Made by a program: the position numbers and the translations under genes. A DNA stretch of 64,000 nucleotides from Prunella strophiata (lineage: Eukaryota > Chordata > Aves > Passeriformes > Prunellidae): the NCBI GenBank assembly GCA_036583965.1, contig JAZBQD010000017.1, forward strand, positions 27,500,385 through 27,564,384, read 5' to 3'. Under the pieces are notes generated by a model. That model did no database searches. It was not told the origin of the DNA and saw only the letters and a list, made by a program, of their open reading frames with translations. Position 1 is the stretch's first letter, and each line of letters starts with the position of its first letter. Below, piece by piece: positions 33,501 to 45,500 of the stretch.

Positions 33501-36500
33501 ATTCCCCTTCTTACACAATGGGTATTGTGCAGTTCATAGGTCAGTAGTTTTGGAGAAGAAGGATTGTGTTAGCTCACCAGGTGTAGACAATTTATCATCT
33601 GGTAACAATTGCAAAATGGGACTATTCTCTTCTTATGGCATCCCAGTATACCTTGGTAGTTAAAAACTGCCAAGAGACACAAATGTTCTTGATGTGATTT
33701 GCTTTTCAATGGCAGAGTTAACAAACTCATCCCCTTTCCACCACCAATATCCAACTGGTAAGACTGTTATTGGCTGCCAACCCATAACATATGAACTGCT
33801 CCAGTGCAATTGTCGGTGCTCTTTGAAGACAGAAATTACATAAAAAGCAGAAACAACAGCTTCTCAGCTGTGATTATTTGAAATAGGTAAATAAGTTTGT
33901 CCAAGATGGGAAACTGACCATGAACACCAGTTTGAAATCTAAATCTGAAGAGCTGGATGAGCTTCAAGACTTCTTTTGTCCCAGGCCATCTACTCATTAT
34001 TGACAAATCACAGACCCAGTGACTACAAGATTTCCTGGTGACTCATATCCATGAAAATCCCTGGCATGCAACATCTAGCAAGTAAATCCTCAAATGAGCT
34101 TAGTCACTGTGTCACCAAGGGAGGCTGAGAGTCTTGCAGGAGGGTGTTTAAGAGACAAGAATTTTACATGCATTGTAGCATGTGGACATGGGAAAGTACA
34201 TTCTCTTTTACTAAAATCCTTCCACGGGACATTGAAAAAGCTGTGGCTTTTTTTGATTTTGTTAGATAGACCAGCTGTGTGGGGAAAAACAGCTTTGTGG
34301 GAAACCATAAAACTGTTGGAGCTCAGATAGGAAAACTAGTATCTTTAAAAAAGAGGGGGAGGCCCATAGAAATGACACAAGTATAAAAAGTGTCAGATTA
34401 TAAAGTGTTATGGGATGAGATGATATCTCCAGGGCAGAGGTGTCATAACATGGATACAATAGCTTGATGCCTATTGACTACACAAAGGGGAATTTTGAGT
34501 TTCTGGTTATTAAGGGATGGTTTCAAGCACACACGTTACATGTTATTGTGAGGCAGGTTGATCAAGAAAGCATCAAGCTGGGAATTTTTCAAATGCTTCT
34601 GTTTCATCAGAAAATGACAGTTCATTAAAGACAAATATTTACCAAGAAAATTATGCCTCTTCATGTAGTTTTCACCCAGCTTTCCAGAATATTTGCTTTA
34701 AAAGTTTGAAAGTAAGATTATTTAATTTGGAGAAAAGCCTATATTGTAAGTAAAACTAATCTGAATTTCTTTAAACTTAATCTTTGCGTGCAAGTTGTCA
34801 AACCTGATGGAGAGTTCCAGTCCTATGAAAACATCTCTAATGAGATAAATCATTATTACTTTTCAATATTTATTTTAAGGAGAAGCTAAGCACTACTTAT
34901 ACTTAGTTCATTTGCAAGGTGTACTCCTGGTCCTCTGACTAGAAAGGTAAGGTAGGTTCATCTGTTAAAGGACAAAGACAAATACAACTTCTTCGTCATT
35001 GCAAGGCGAAGATTAGAAATCTTCTAAAAGAGAAGCCAGACATAAAATTTTAATTTCACTATCTCACGTCCATCCTAACTCAGCACCAACATGCTGTTTA
35101 GACATCTGTCTGGAAAAACAGAAATAAAAATTAAGTAAAATCTAAATCAGACAAAGTGGAGCCTGAAATGGCTCAATACAAGCAATTGGGGTTTGGTAAA
35201 TAAATAAAAATATGGAGTACAATTTTTTTTTAAGCAGATGGAGGGAGGAGGAGGAGAAAAACCTCATCTGCAAGGAGTATTACCTGAGTCATCATGCAAT
35301 TAAAATCTGTGGGCTAATTTTGGGTCTGTTCCACATACTTTGCACCAGCTCCAGTGGCATTACACATTTCAAAACCTACCTCAGCTACCCATCAAATTCT
35401 GCCTTTGGCATAAGGAAATTTTTAAACATTCCCTGCTTTTGTGTAAGGGGAAGGACCAGTGAAAGTGAATGTGCTTTGAGACACAGCATCCAACTAGTCT
35501 CACTTCTGGGGTGGTCTCATGGGGACAAAGGCAGTGGATGTTAATTTCACTATCTCATAGCTACTTTAATTTACACTGGCAATTGTTATCAGGTAGCATC
35601 AAAATATAGCACATAAATATTATGAACCAGAGAATAACCACAGGAAGAAAGCAAGCTTCGCTTCGTGCCTGCAGGTAAGACTGTTCATGAATGCAAAACT
35701 AATAGACTGATTCTTTTAAAACAAGTCTCTTCCTTAGATGGCAAGGCAACTCTTATAAAAGGAGCTGAGTTTTGACTCAATCCACTTAACTCACGCTGGG
35801 TTAAATAAGCCAACACTTGACCAAGGAATGTGAAAAGAGGAGACAGAAAACAAAAAGGATGATGTTTATTCAACAGAATCTTTTCTTGAAGATAAGTGAT
35901 GATATACAAAGGGCCTTGCTTCTGCAAAAAGTTTGCAGCAGCATGAATGAGTTATAAAAGGGGAGGAAACAAGGAGGGCAGAGTTCTGCTTTACTGCCTT
36001 GAGGACTTTCTCACAAACATAGATTTGCATCCTATCAAGAACCTTGAGTGATGTACCTACCAGAAGCTGTACAATAGCATACAGTATTGTCACGGTACCA
36101 CAAAAACCTTAGTACCATAGGACATCTTTGACATTCCCAGCAAGCCAGAAATCTCACTGAAGCCAAGCTTTGCATAGAGAAAGATGTTCCTTTGTCCTTC
36201 CTGACCCTACCCACAGTGCAAAAATTCCAAAAGCCCTAAGATCCACTGTCAGAAGGTACCAAACTGGGCCTTTTAGAAAGTAACAAAGCTGCTTGCTCCT
36301 AGTATTGAAAATTTTACCCAAATAATAACTGTGAAAGGTTATCTGGAGGGAAACAAAAAAGAAAATAATTTCTGTAATGAAGGCTGTACTTCAGTTTGCA
36401 CCTTTTTCTGATAGTATAACACATAAGAGCCTGCAGCTTAAGAATCATGATGGATATTGGTCAGTTCTGGCCATTTCTCACCAGATATCCTCATTAAGTA

Positions 36501-39500
36501 ATAATTACTAATTTAAAAATATTAATAATCACATAAACTGTTTGACATATATCAGCAATCACTCAGAACAACATGTTTTATCAACTACTCAATTTATCCT
36601 GAATATCTGCACCATTTACCTTAGACAAAGAGATGCAAAAAGCCTTAACATACTAGAGGGGTATATACATGTACAGGAGTATATATATAGTATTTTATGT
36701 ATATATTCACACATGCACAGACACATACCCAAAAATACTTCAGTGGAGTGTACTGAGTTTTCAAGAGAACTTGGCACTACTGAAAGTTTCTTACAAACGA
36801 ACCTGAAAAATGGTTGTCAAATAATGCAAACCAAAGCAAAGAACAACATACACAATATTAAATACTTTGAGCTTACTGAGTTGCTTGCTTGGACTTGCAG
36901 GAGAAACCTGAAAACTGAGCTACAGCCAGTATGAAACAGCACTTAAGAGTTTTGTCTCCTACTAATGCATATTTTATCATTTATGTTAATTATGACTTTT
37001 CATGATGGGTAATCTTCAAAGAGGTATAGAAAAGTCTCAGAGAGAGAGGCTGAGTATGAGGAATAGATTGGGTACAGTCACAAAACAAGGGGTGGGGTGA
37101 GGAAACAATCTTGGCTCTGTGGGATAAACACTCAACAATATGAGGGGGCTAAACATGGCAGTGAGTCAGAGACAAGGCAGATTTTCTCCTAGGGGAAAGG
37201 GAGGGGAACATCAAGAACTGGTGCAGGGAGCAATCTGAAAGTAAGAGTTTGTCTGACATGGAGAAGAAGAAAGTTTAGGAGATGTGTGCGTGGCAGAGCA
37301 GGGAAGCAATGACACTGTCAAATTTACTGAAAATTCAGATTTTGTGATCTCCAAGTATAACTCATCCCCTAGAGGTTTGTATCCCTCACTGTTGGCTGTA
37401 GGTAGTGCACTAGATAACACCTACTTCAAGGTTTCAGGTAGGAGCCCAAAGACAACTTAAAAAAAAATGAGTTTCCAGAAAATCAACATATAAAACATAC
37501 TCAGAAAAAAATGTAGTTTTCCTGGTCTTCATTGGTACAATGTATCCCCAAGCTTGACCACTCCTGCTTTAAAAGAAAGGAGGAAAAAAATGCTATTACA
37601 AGTCATTACACAAAGTCCTGATGTTTTATAACCTTATGGTCTCCACAATGGTACAACCACTTGCCCAGTTTCCAACTAACAGACATGAGCAAACTGAAGA
37701 GGTATGAGATGACCTTAATCAAGAGGAAAAGTCACTGTTTACATCCATCTATAGCTTGGTTAAAGAACAGAGCAAACCTGTATTAAAGGACAGACTGCAA
37801 CTGGCTGTATGTCAAAAGACAGGCTACAAAGCAAACTCTTTGTCTGAGCATGTATCAGTCTTCTGAAGGTACCACGGAGTGGTGACTGCAGCATGGGCCT
37901 GCTGCATGAGCTGGTGAAGTTGCATTTAAAGAGAAGGAGGCAGAGAAAGGAATCGGATCCCCTTTGTCTCCTGTGCTGTTAGAAAAGCTGCTTTTAGCCC
38001 AAATCTGTGGGAGTTCTTGTTAGGTATCACCTCCTGCTTCTCCCACTAAATGTATGAATACTAAGGCAGATGGATATGAACCAGAAACAGCAGACAAATT
38101 CCCTTCTCATGCTTTGGGATGACAATGTGAGATAACTCCATCTCACTTTATGGAACCTAATTCAAAGCTGAATCTTATAGAACACTTAAGTTTGACTATT
38201 CTTCATCTACTAAAATGAGGTATATGGTGGCTTTCAATTTAATTGACAATTGTATTCAAGCCCTATTAGTTGACCATTTAATGAAAAAGAGCATCAAATA
38301 GGTCACTTGATGATTAAGTCTTCCTGACTTTCAAAGTTCTTGTCATTTTCCATCAATATCAGAAAACTTTCTCGTCCTTCTGTCTCCAGGAAATTTGGGA
38401 TTCAGAGTGAGATAAATAAATCATTGCTGTGATGCATCTTAGTTTAACCAAGAACTCACTCCTGTGAGTTCCTTAGCAAAGGAGGCTTGGGGTTGTTCCA
38501 TGTGAAGGCAAAAGCATCCATGGGGCTTTCCCAGGAAAAACACTGGACAACCATCATGTCTCTGCTTTTAACTGGCACTCACCCTCTGTTGATGCCTGAG
38601 GGTTCTAAAATTATTTGCTGTTGATCGGGAGTAGTTAGGGTAACCTCTAAAATTGAGTATTTCGAAGAGTTACATTCCAAGGAGCAGAAAATAGTATAGC
38701 TGTGCAAGAGTCTGGACTTATAATATGAATACAATGTATTTAGAGGTAACCACTTTCCGTTAAAAACAGCCCTGCCCAAAAAACTCTCCATTTAGCTTCT
38801 TGTAGAGCAGGCACAAAAAAAAAAAAAAAAAAGAAATTGCACATTAACAGCTCTTGAAGTTCCTTCATACTCTCATTAATCTCACAGAAATGTATTAATT
38901 CTGTTATGACTAAAACAAAATGGCTAAAGAGGACTAGGAAATTGAAGTCAAATGCACAGATCCATAGCTTTCCTTCAGCAGATCAGTTAGCATTTGGAAA
39001 TAGGAATCTCTATTATGATGAGGCATGCTACTACTACATTTACCTGGCAAGAACATGCTCCAGAATAGTACTGAAAATTTTTCTGTCTCATCACAAAACC
39101 TAGCTTTGTACAACAACAACAAATTCTGACAGGGTTCAGTGGAAAGGACCACTTCAAAACAACTGAATTTAAGCACTCTTTTAATTTTGCATTGACTTAT
39201 GAGCTATGTTTTCTTGGGGAAAAAAAAATTGAGAAAAGCTAATATTAAACTCCAGAGCCGAAATACTAACTTGAGTAAAATACAAGCCTGAGCAGGGTAA
39301 GGCATTTCATTTATGCAATATTTACACTTGCACATACTCCTCCAGCAAGGGGGTAACATAAGCACGCCTGGTCTACACAAGGATAAACATCAAAGGAAAT
39401 GTTGAATTCTGCAGTCCACATGCATATTGTTACCTCAAGGTCTAACTCTCTCTCTTCTTTTGCATTTTACACAATAACAGTCTACCATTTAAGTCAGCAA

Positions 39501-40850
39501 GAAGAAATAACATCATGACAAGACAGTGCCTATTCTGCTTGCAGGTTGCTTGTATTAAAAAAACCAAAAAAAGTTGTTGCCTATAATTTAGCAAAGTACA
39601 TGAATGTTCTGCAAACCAAATGAGCAAATCCCCAGTAGGAGACTATAGTCTGCATAACACAAGAAGTTTGCTCTAGGTGCTGCAATGACTAGTTTCCATT
39701 TCTTAAGTCTTAGCATAGCCTGGGATGGACACCAACTATTCTCAAGCAATGGATACCTGGTTTTAATCAAAGAGAACAGTCACAAGATAACTTTATTGTC
39801 ATCAAGTTATTAATGCTATTAGGCATGGATATGTAGCACTACACAACAAAGTCACAAGTAAACCACAAACCTACATGATTTCTTTTTGAGAAGAGTACTG
39901 CATAACACACAGATTAAAGCATGTGTAAGTTTAAACATAAAGGAGATTTTATTCATGTTGTTTTACATTCATTTCAGTGAGATTCATCATATCCTTTAAA
40001 TGAAGGGTAGAAATAAATCTATGTTTTCTCTGTGATGACTTAGTAATTTTTCACTCCAGAAAGTAATTCTTATATAAGATATAACCTTATATAAGGGTTC
40101 CCCATGTTGGTGACAGACTTGGCATTCAGTGAGGTCATAATTTCTTACACATGCTCCAAACTCAGAGCACAAATATAAAAGTCTATACCAGCTTCCGCCT
40201 TATAAATGTCTTTGTACCTCACAAGAATTCTATCCACAATTTCCATCAACTCCTGCTTTTTATACCTATAAAAATGTATGTTTCACATACATTTCAGTAG
40301 TAATTTCTCCCTTTTGATTTGTTAAAAATTGTTTTTCCTTACATTTTTTTTCCTTTGAGGCAGAAAATAAAAAATAATAGATCATAATTATCTTTATCTG
40401 TGATTCTTGAACTAGGATAATTGATTGAGACTTTATATAAAGCTGACAGCTAATAAACATAAATTTTACAGTTCCTAGAACAAGTTAAAAATCTCTTTTG
40501 TGATTTAAAGCAAAATCCAGTTTAAAAGCAAATAGTCTCTCAGAGCATTTACAATGCAAATACTGTCACAAATGCATAAAAATCAAGGAAGTCAATGATC
40601 TAGAAACTGTAGATAAAAATTTAGACTGAAGGTCTAGGTACATAAACATTCAAGCTGAAAGAAACAAAGTTGAGAATTAGCTAAGAGCAGCATCATTATT
40701 TTTAATAATTAGAAAGAGATGTTTCTAACAAAATGGAGGGTTCCAAACCCTGTAACAGAAAAGCTCATAACAGAGGATCAATAAAAAAAGAAAGAGAAGA
40801 ACCAGTCAGATGGGTTTGAGGCTGCTACAGCCTACTTCTATATTCAGAGA
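30563..40850. other. Unclassified sequence, no gene seen
   Basis: Ten kilobases without a recognisable gene. A more GC-rich patch at 31170-31560 ends with 'tttatcaataaatccttacac', an LTR-like polyadenylation context on the + strand, but I cannot name a family. Other more GC-rich patches lie at 32500-32720, 33400-33520 and 37080-37300. An A18 run is at 38815-38832. Frames such as 35212-35544 (+) and 36542-36934 (+) show no domain. Confidence 0.45.
38815..38832 (+). repeat. Poly-A run of 18
   Basis: An uninterrupted run of 18 A, followed by 'gaaattgc'. It is a simple homopolymer with no retroposon body recognised before it. Confidence 0.85.
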
Positions 40851-40995
40851 TCACATAATCGTTTGGTTAGAATGGCCCTACAAGATCATCCAATTCCTTG
40901 CTGTGGTCACAGACACCTTCCACTAGACCAGTGTGCTCAAAGCCCCATCCAGACTGGCCTTGATTCCTTCCAAAAGCAGAGATTTCTGCAAAGGA
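40851..40995 (-). mobile_element. CR1 LINE 3'-end fragment
   Basis: Read on the + strand, this is the reverse complement of the CR1 3' end: 'cataatcgtttggttagaatggccctacaagatcatccaattcc', then 'gacaccttccactagaccag', 'tgctcaaagccccatccagactggccttga'. These are well-known diagnostic strings of avian CR1. Only about 145 bases remain, the usual result of 5' truncation. No reverse transcriptase or endonuclease sequence is present. Its divergence suggests an old insertion. Confidence 0.9.
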
Positions 40996-41522
40996 CAAAT
41001 ACTTTTTTTAACCTGGAATTTTTAGATGCCAGAATATGGTGAAAGGCCAAGCCTGAATAACAACAAAAATAAGTACTTTATGAGAAAATTGGACAGTTAT
41101 GGGAAAATCAGTCTCCTAAAAAAAATGAATATTTTGGCAAAATGAAAAAATAAAAAGAAAAAAATGGAGTCAGGCTCTTTACCCTCTGGGTTGAAACAAG
41201 ATATACAGAAAGTTATTATGACAAGTTAACTTTTGAAAATATTTCCTCTGGGAAATATCAATACAGAGAATACTTACAAAAAAGAGAATTCTGTACTCAC
41301 TCCAAGTATCAATATTTTATTTCTACGTTAATTGGAAAAGAGAACACATGTAAGGAGTAAGACAAAATAGAAACCATCATCTAGAAAACAATACCACCTA
41401 CTCCAAAAATTTCATGCCTGTAGCGTGGCTGATTTAACATAATCATAGCAAAGCTATTTTCAGAGATGGAATTATCAATATAAGTAGACCAAGAGTTGAA
41501 AGAACCAAAAATTATCAAAAAT

Positions 41523-41563
41523 TGGGCCCTGATCGAGTAAAACACTTAAATGTGTGCCTAACC
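41523..41563 (+). repeat. Possible ancient amniote MITE fragment
   Basis: The string 'gggccctgatcgagtaaaacacttaaatgtgtgcctaac' resembles the end of a palindromic DNA-transposon-like repeat seen in turtles, crocodilians and birds (GGGCCTGATCC...AGCACTTAAG...). Only one end is visible. The match is from memory and short, so chance resemblance is possible. Confidence 0.35.
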
Positions 41564-41733
41564 CCAGAAGCAATACCAGTCCAACTCACCACAGCAGCAA
41601 TATGCAGCAACATGCCAGAGGACTTTGCTGGACACATTTCAGTCACACACTGGAAAACTCTCACCCACAAAGAAAATTACTCTGACATTTACTTCTTTTT
41701 ACAATCTTCCTACACAAGGGTGCTTTGTCAAGG

Positions 41734-41775
41734 AAAAAAAATAAAAAAAACAAAACAACAACAACAAAAAAAAAA
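41734..41775 (+). repeat. A-rich / (CAA)n simple repeat
   Basis: About 42 bases of A-runs interrupted by T and C, with a short (CAA)n core. It is low-complexity sequence only. Confidence 0.85.
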
Positions 41776-42436
41776 CTAAATAGAAACAAAATCAACCCTT
41801 TTTTAAGAAGATGGTAGGGCACCTTTTTAAACCCCAAAACATTGTGGGCCAGTACAAAACACTACTTCCTTTCTGCATTTTTCCAACCAAGCAGTAAATT
41901 TCCTCACTGCAAAAACACTACTCAGTTTTGGGGTGGGCAGCCCCTGGTGAGCTCCTGCTGCTGCACTGCCTGCTGGACCCACTTCAGAGAGAGAGGCTCA
42001 GAAGCCCTAAAGTCACAGATTGCTCCTGCAATCCCAGTTAGGGCATAATACAGCTCTTAGTTTGTCCAGAAAAGTCTGAGAAGAGTTAATTTGATGTCAC
42101 AGGATTAGCTAATGGACACTTCCATAGCTGCTGCCCCTTTGGGTCACACGTCAGCCCGTGATGCTGCATGGACACCCTTAGAGTCCAGTGGATGCTTCCA
42201 GGCCTTTCTCACCTGCCTCTCCCCAGCATGTTTTGACAGGCCATGGGTACAAATCAAAGTATAGTAATAAGACTTTGCTTTCAAAAAAAACCAAGAAGTG
42301 AAGCACATTATTTAGCCTCTTAACAAAGTATTAGGAAACTATAAATATTCTCTGTGTGGATAAGAGGGTGTTTTAGCGCACACACACACATATTATTACT
42401 CTTGACACGAGCATAATGCACAAACTTAAGATAAAT

Positions 42437-42522
42437 ATTTACAATTTTTAAATTGTAATTCAATGTGAGATTTTAATGTAATTTACAATTTTTAATTTGT
42501 AATAAATGTGAGATTAATTTAT
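42437..42522 (+). repeat. Tandem duplication, unit about 44 bp
   Basis: Two adjacent copies, each starting 'atttacaatttttaa' and containing 'aatgtgagatt', at 42437-42480 and 42481-42522. They differ by a few substitutions and a small deletion. The two units are AT-rich and noncoding. Confidence 0.85.
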
Positions 42523-45500
42523 CCTATTTTTTCTTTTGTAGGTCATCTTTTCACAGCAAAATTATATCAGTCACAAAGTTCTCACCATCTTAATGTTATT
42601 ATGTGGTTTTTTTTATTTGCTAACAATGAACAGGAGTTATAAGAACATTTATATTTATATTGTTGTCTTAAATTAAAACCTACATGCCTATTTCACATAT
42701 GTTCTTTTTCTCTGTCTTTCCCAAGAGAGCACCTCAGTTCTGCTAAATGTAGTCAAAAGAGAAATTTTGCTTACAACAGTTCCAAAGATATCCATTAAAT
42801 AAATTGGTTTAAATCCAAAGGACAACTCAAATGAAGACAACCAATCAGAAAAAGTGATCACTTTCTAAAACTTTGGCATTGTAAATCTCTTTGGTGGAGT
42901 ATCTTTCATAGGCTTGAGCTTCAGTAAATGATTTGTACTGCATATAAATTAACCAAGCCCTAAGGACACAGAGCAAACTGTAAATATAATGAAGTCTAAT
43001 TCTTTACTGTCTTTATCTTGCAAAGATTAATTTATCAATACAGTCCTGCAAGAATTTTTTTTCCTCCTTGCACATAGAGATATTTCACAGAGGCCAATGA
43101 AATTTCTGCAAGGAGGGAGACTCAGTATAATCACACACTTCAGGACTTGCTTACAGGTTAGGATCTACAAAATACACTGCATACACTGGATATATGCACT
43201 TCCTGTGCACATATAGCATTGAGCTTTTGCTGCTCTCTTCATTATTTAGTGAGTTATTCCTTCTCTTCACCATTTTTTGTATTAGTTTTTCTAACTAATA
43301 TGAAAAAAAAAATCTCCAAACTTTGCATATTAAGAATATGTAGAATTTCTACTCTTTTCACCTGAAAAGGAGAAGCAGGCATAACAGGTACTTTGATGTC
43401 CTCTATCATGAGGGCCTAGTGCCAGTAGCTAACATACATCATACATAACTTAACATAACATAGATCATACACTAGGACAACAAGAAGGTAATTACTGTGC
43501 ATAAACCTAGTTCTTTTTATGACTCATTCATTGTCAATGAGGATTTCCTTATCCCAACTGTTAAAACAGTACAGTCATTTCACTTTTGACAATTAATACA
43601 AATTCCAGAGCTCTGCTGCCGTCAGAAATGACAACACCCATCCAATGTTAAAACTTGAGTATTTTTTTCCAATTCCCAGAAGAGACAGTTATACTACATA
43701 TGCTGCTTGATCCTGTGGTCTCTATTCATAAGAGTATTTTGTCTGCTTAATGACTTTGACACAGATGTCCTTGAGTTAAAACTGTTGCAATGTATGGGCT
43801 TTTTTCAGGGCAATAGAGAGCAGAGAATCTCAAGCATATCCTGCAGAACTTTAGCAAGAGCTTGGAAAAGTACTTTACAAAACTTTATCATCTCAAGTCA
43901 CAGAGCAGACACATTTTGCTGCCAACTCCCTAGCGTGATGTCCCTCCATGAATACAATTTTGAAAACTCTGCTTCAGGCTTGGTCCCATACCACAAGGAA
44001 GATATTTTGAATATTGTGCAGTGAATCAAGTCAACAAATCAAGAGCAGAGATGAGAAATTATGCTGTCACTGTATCTGGGGGCAACCCCCCAAATTCTGT
44101 CCCTCCCATAAACAAGCCGAGGAACAACATCACCTACAGAAAGCCCATATATGCTGTGATGGTTTAACTCTTTTTAAACAGAAACGGGTCTGCAGTTTTA
44201 CAGAATAGAGAGTTCCTGATTTCATTTTGCCAGGGCTGTACCTGCCTTGGGTCTCTCAGAAGAGCTATCACACAGGTATCATTTGTCAGAGACTCCTGGC
44301 CACTCCTGATAGAGAAGATATGGCATCCATTGATAAATTTGTCTGCTTTCTCTTTGTGACATTAATGTTCTGCTACCATTCTTTTTTCTCTGCTTTCACG
44401 CCATTTGCAGTGAAAATATTTAATGGAAAAGAGTTTGAAGACATGGAGGAGGAACCATGAATAGTAACTGGAAATCATTTGTTACTCACAACAATTACTT
44501 TAATCCAAGATAAGGAGCTTGCATACCTTTACATATCCCATTATTTTATTCCTGTCCTGAAGTTATTATTATGTGCTTCAAAGACTGTAACTTACATAAT
44601 TTCTGTGGCATTTTGTCTAGCACTAATAAATGACCACAAGGAAGGGAGTATAGTAAATGAATTAATGAGATCCCATGTTTGTAAGATTTTATGCTATTAC
44701 TGTACGATTGTAAGATTTACAAGATTTCTTATTACTTTTGATGGCCTAGAGAGCAACCTACAAAGCATCTACAGATGTGATGTTTTATTTTGTTATTTTA
44801 TATATTAATTAACTATATATGGAGACTAAGCAATCATCAAAATAATGTACAAAAAATTAAATTATCTTTCTGGAGAAGGTCAGACACTGTAACTCTCCCT
44901 TTCTAATTAAAGCAAGTTAAATTTCTTTAATTTAGAAATTAAAGTGAATAAAAAAATCTATACACAAAAAGATTGAAAGAGAAGAAGAAAACAAACAAAC
45001 AAAAATAGTAATAGAGATCTCTAATGGCTTAGAAAGCACACTTCACCACCAAGAAATACTCCTGTGATGCAGAGCAAGTCAGTCACCAAGAACACGTTAA
45101 GACTGAGCTGCTGAGGTTGCTGTTCTATATTTTAGAAGGCTGTTCACAACCCAGCTCATTTCACTGGCACAGAGCACACTCCCCACAGGTTACTGAGGGT
45201 AGTGGTCTGATGAAAAGCTTTTAACTAGATTTTTCACCCAGAAACCATACTGTGAAATCTCACTCTCATGTGCAGTGTTAATGTAGCCTCTCAAGAATGT
45301 TACAGGACAAAATTATACAAACATTCTTTTTTATTTTCATATAAAATATCTCAAATAGGGTTTATGAGTGTAAATTAAGATCCCTTGATCCTTCATTATA
45401 CAAAACACCCTCATCCCTCTCATTTTTTAAACAGGAAGGATGGATGCAAAGGGAGACTAAAAGCATAACAGCATTTTTTAAGTGCAGAGAACTGAGAAAA

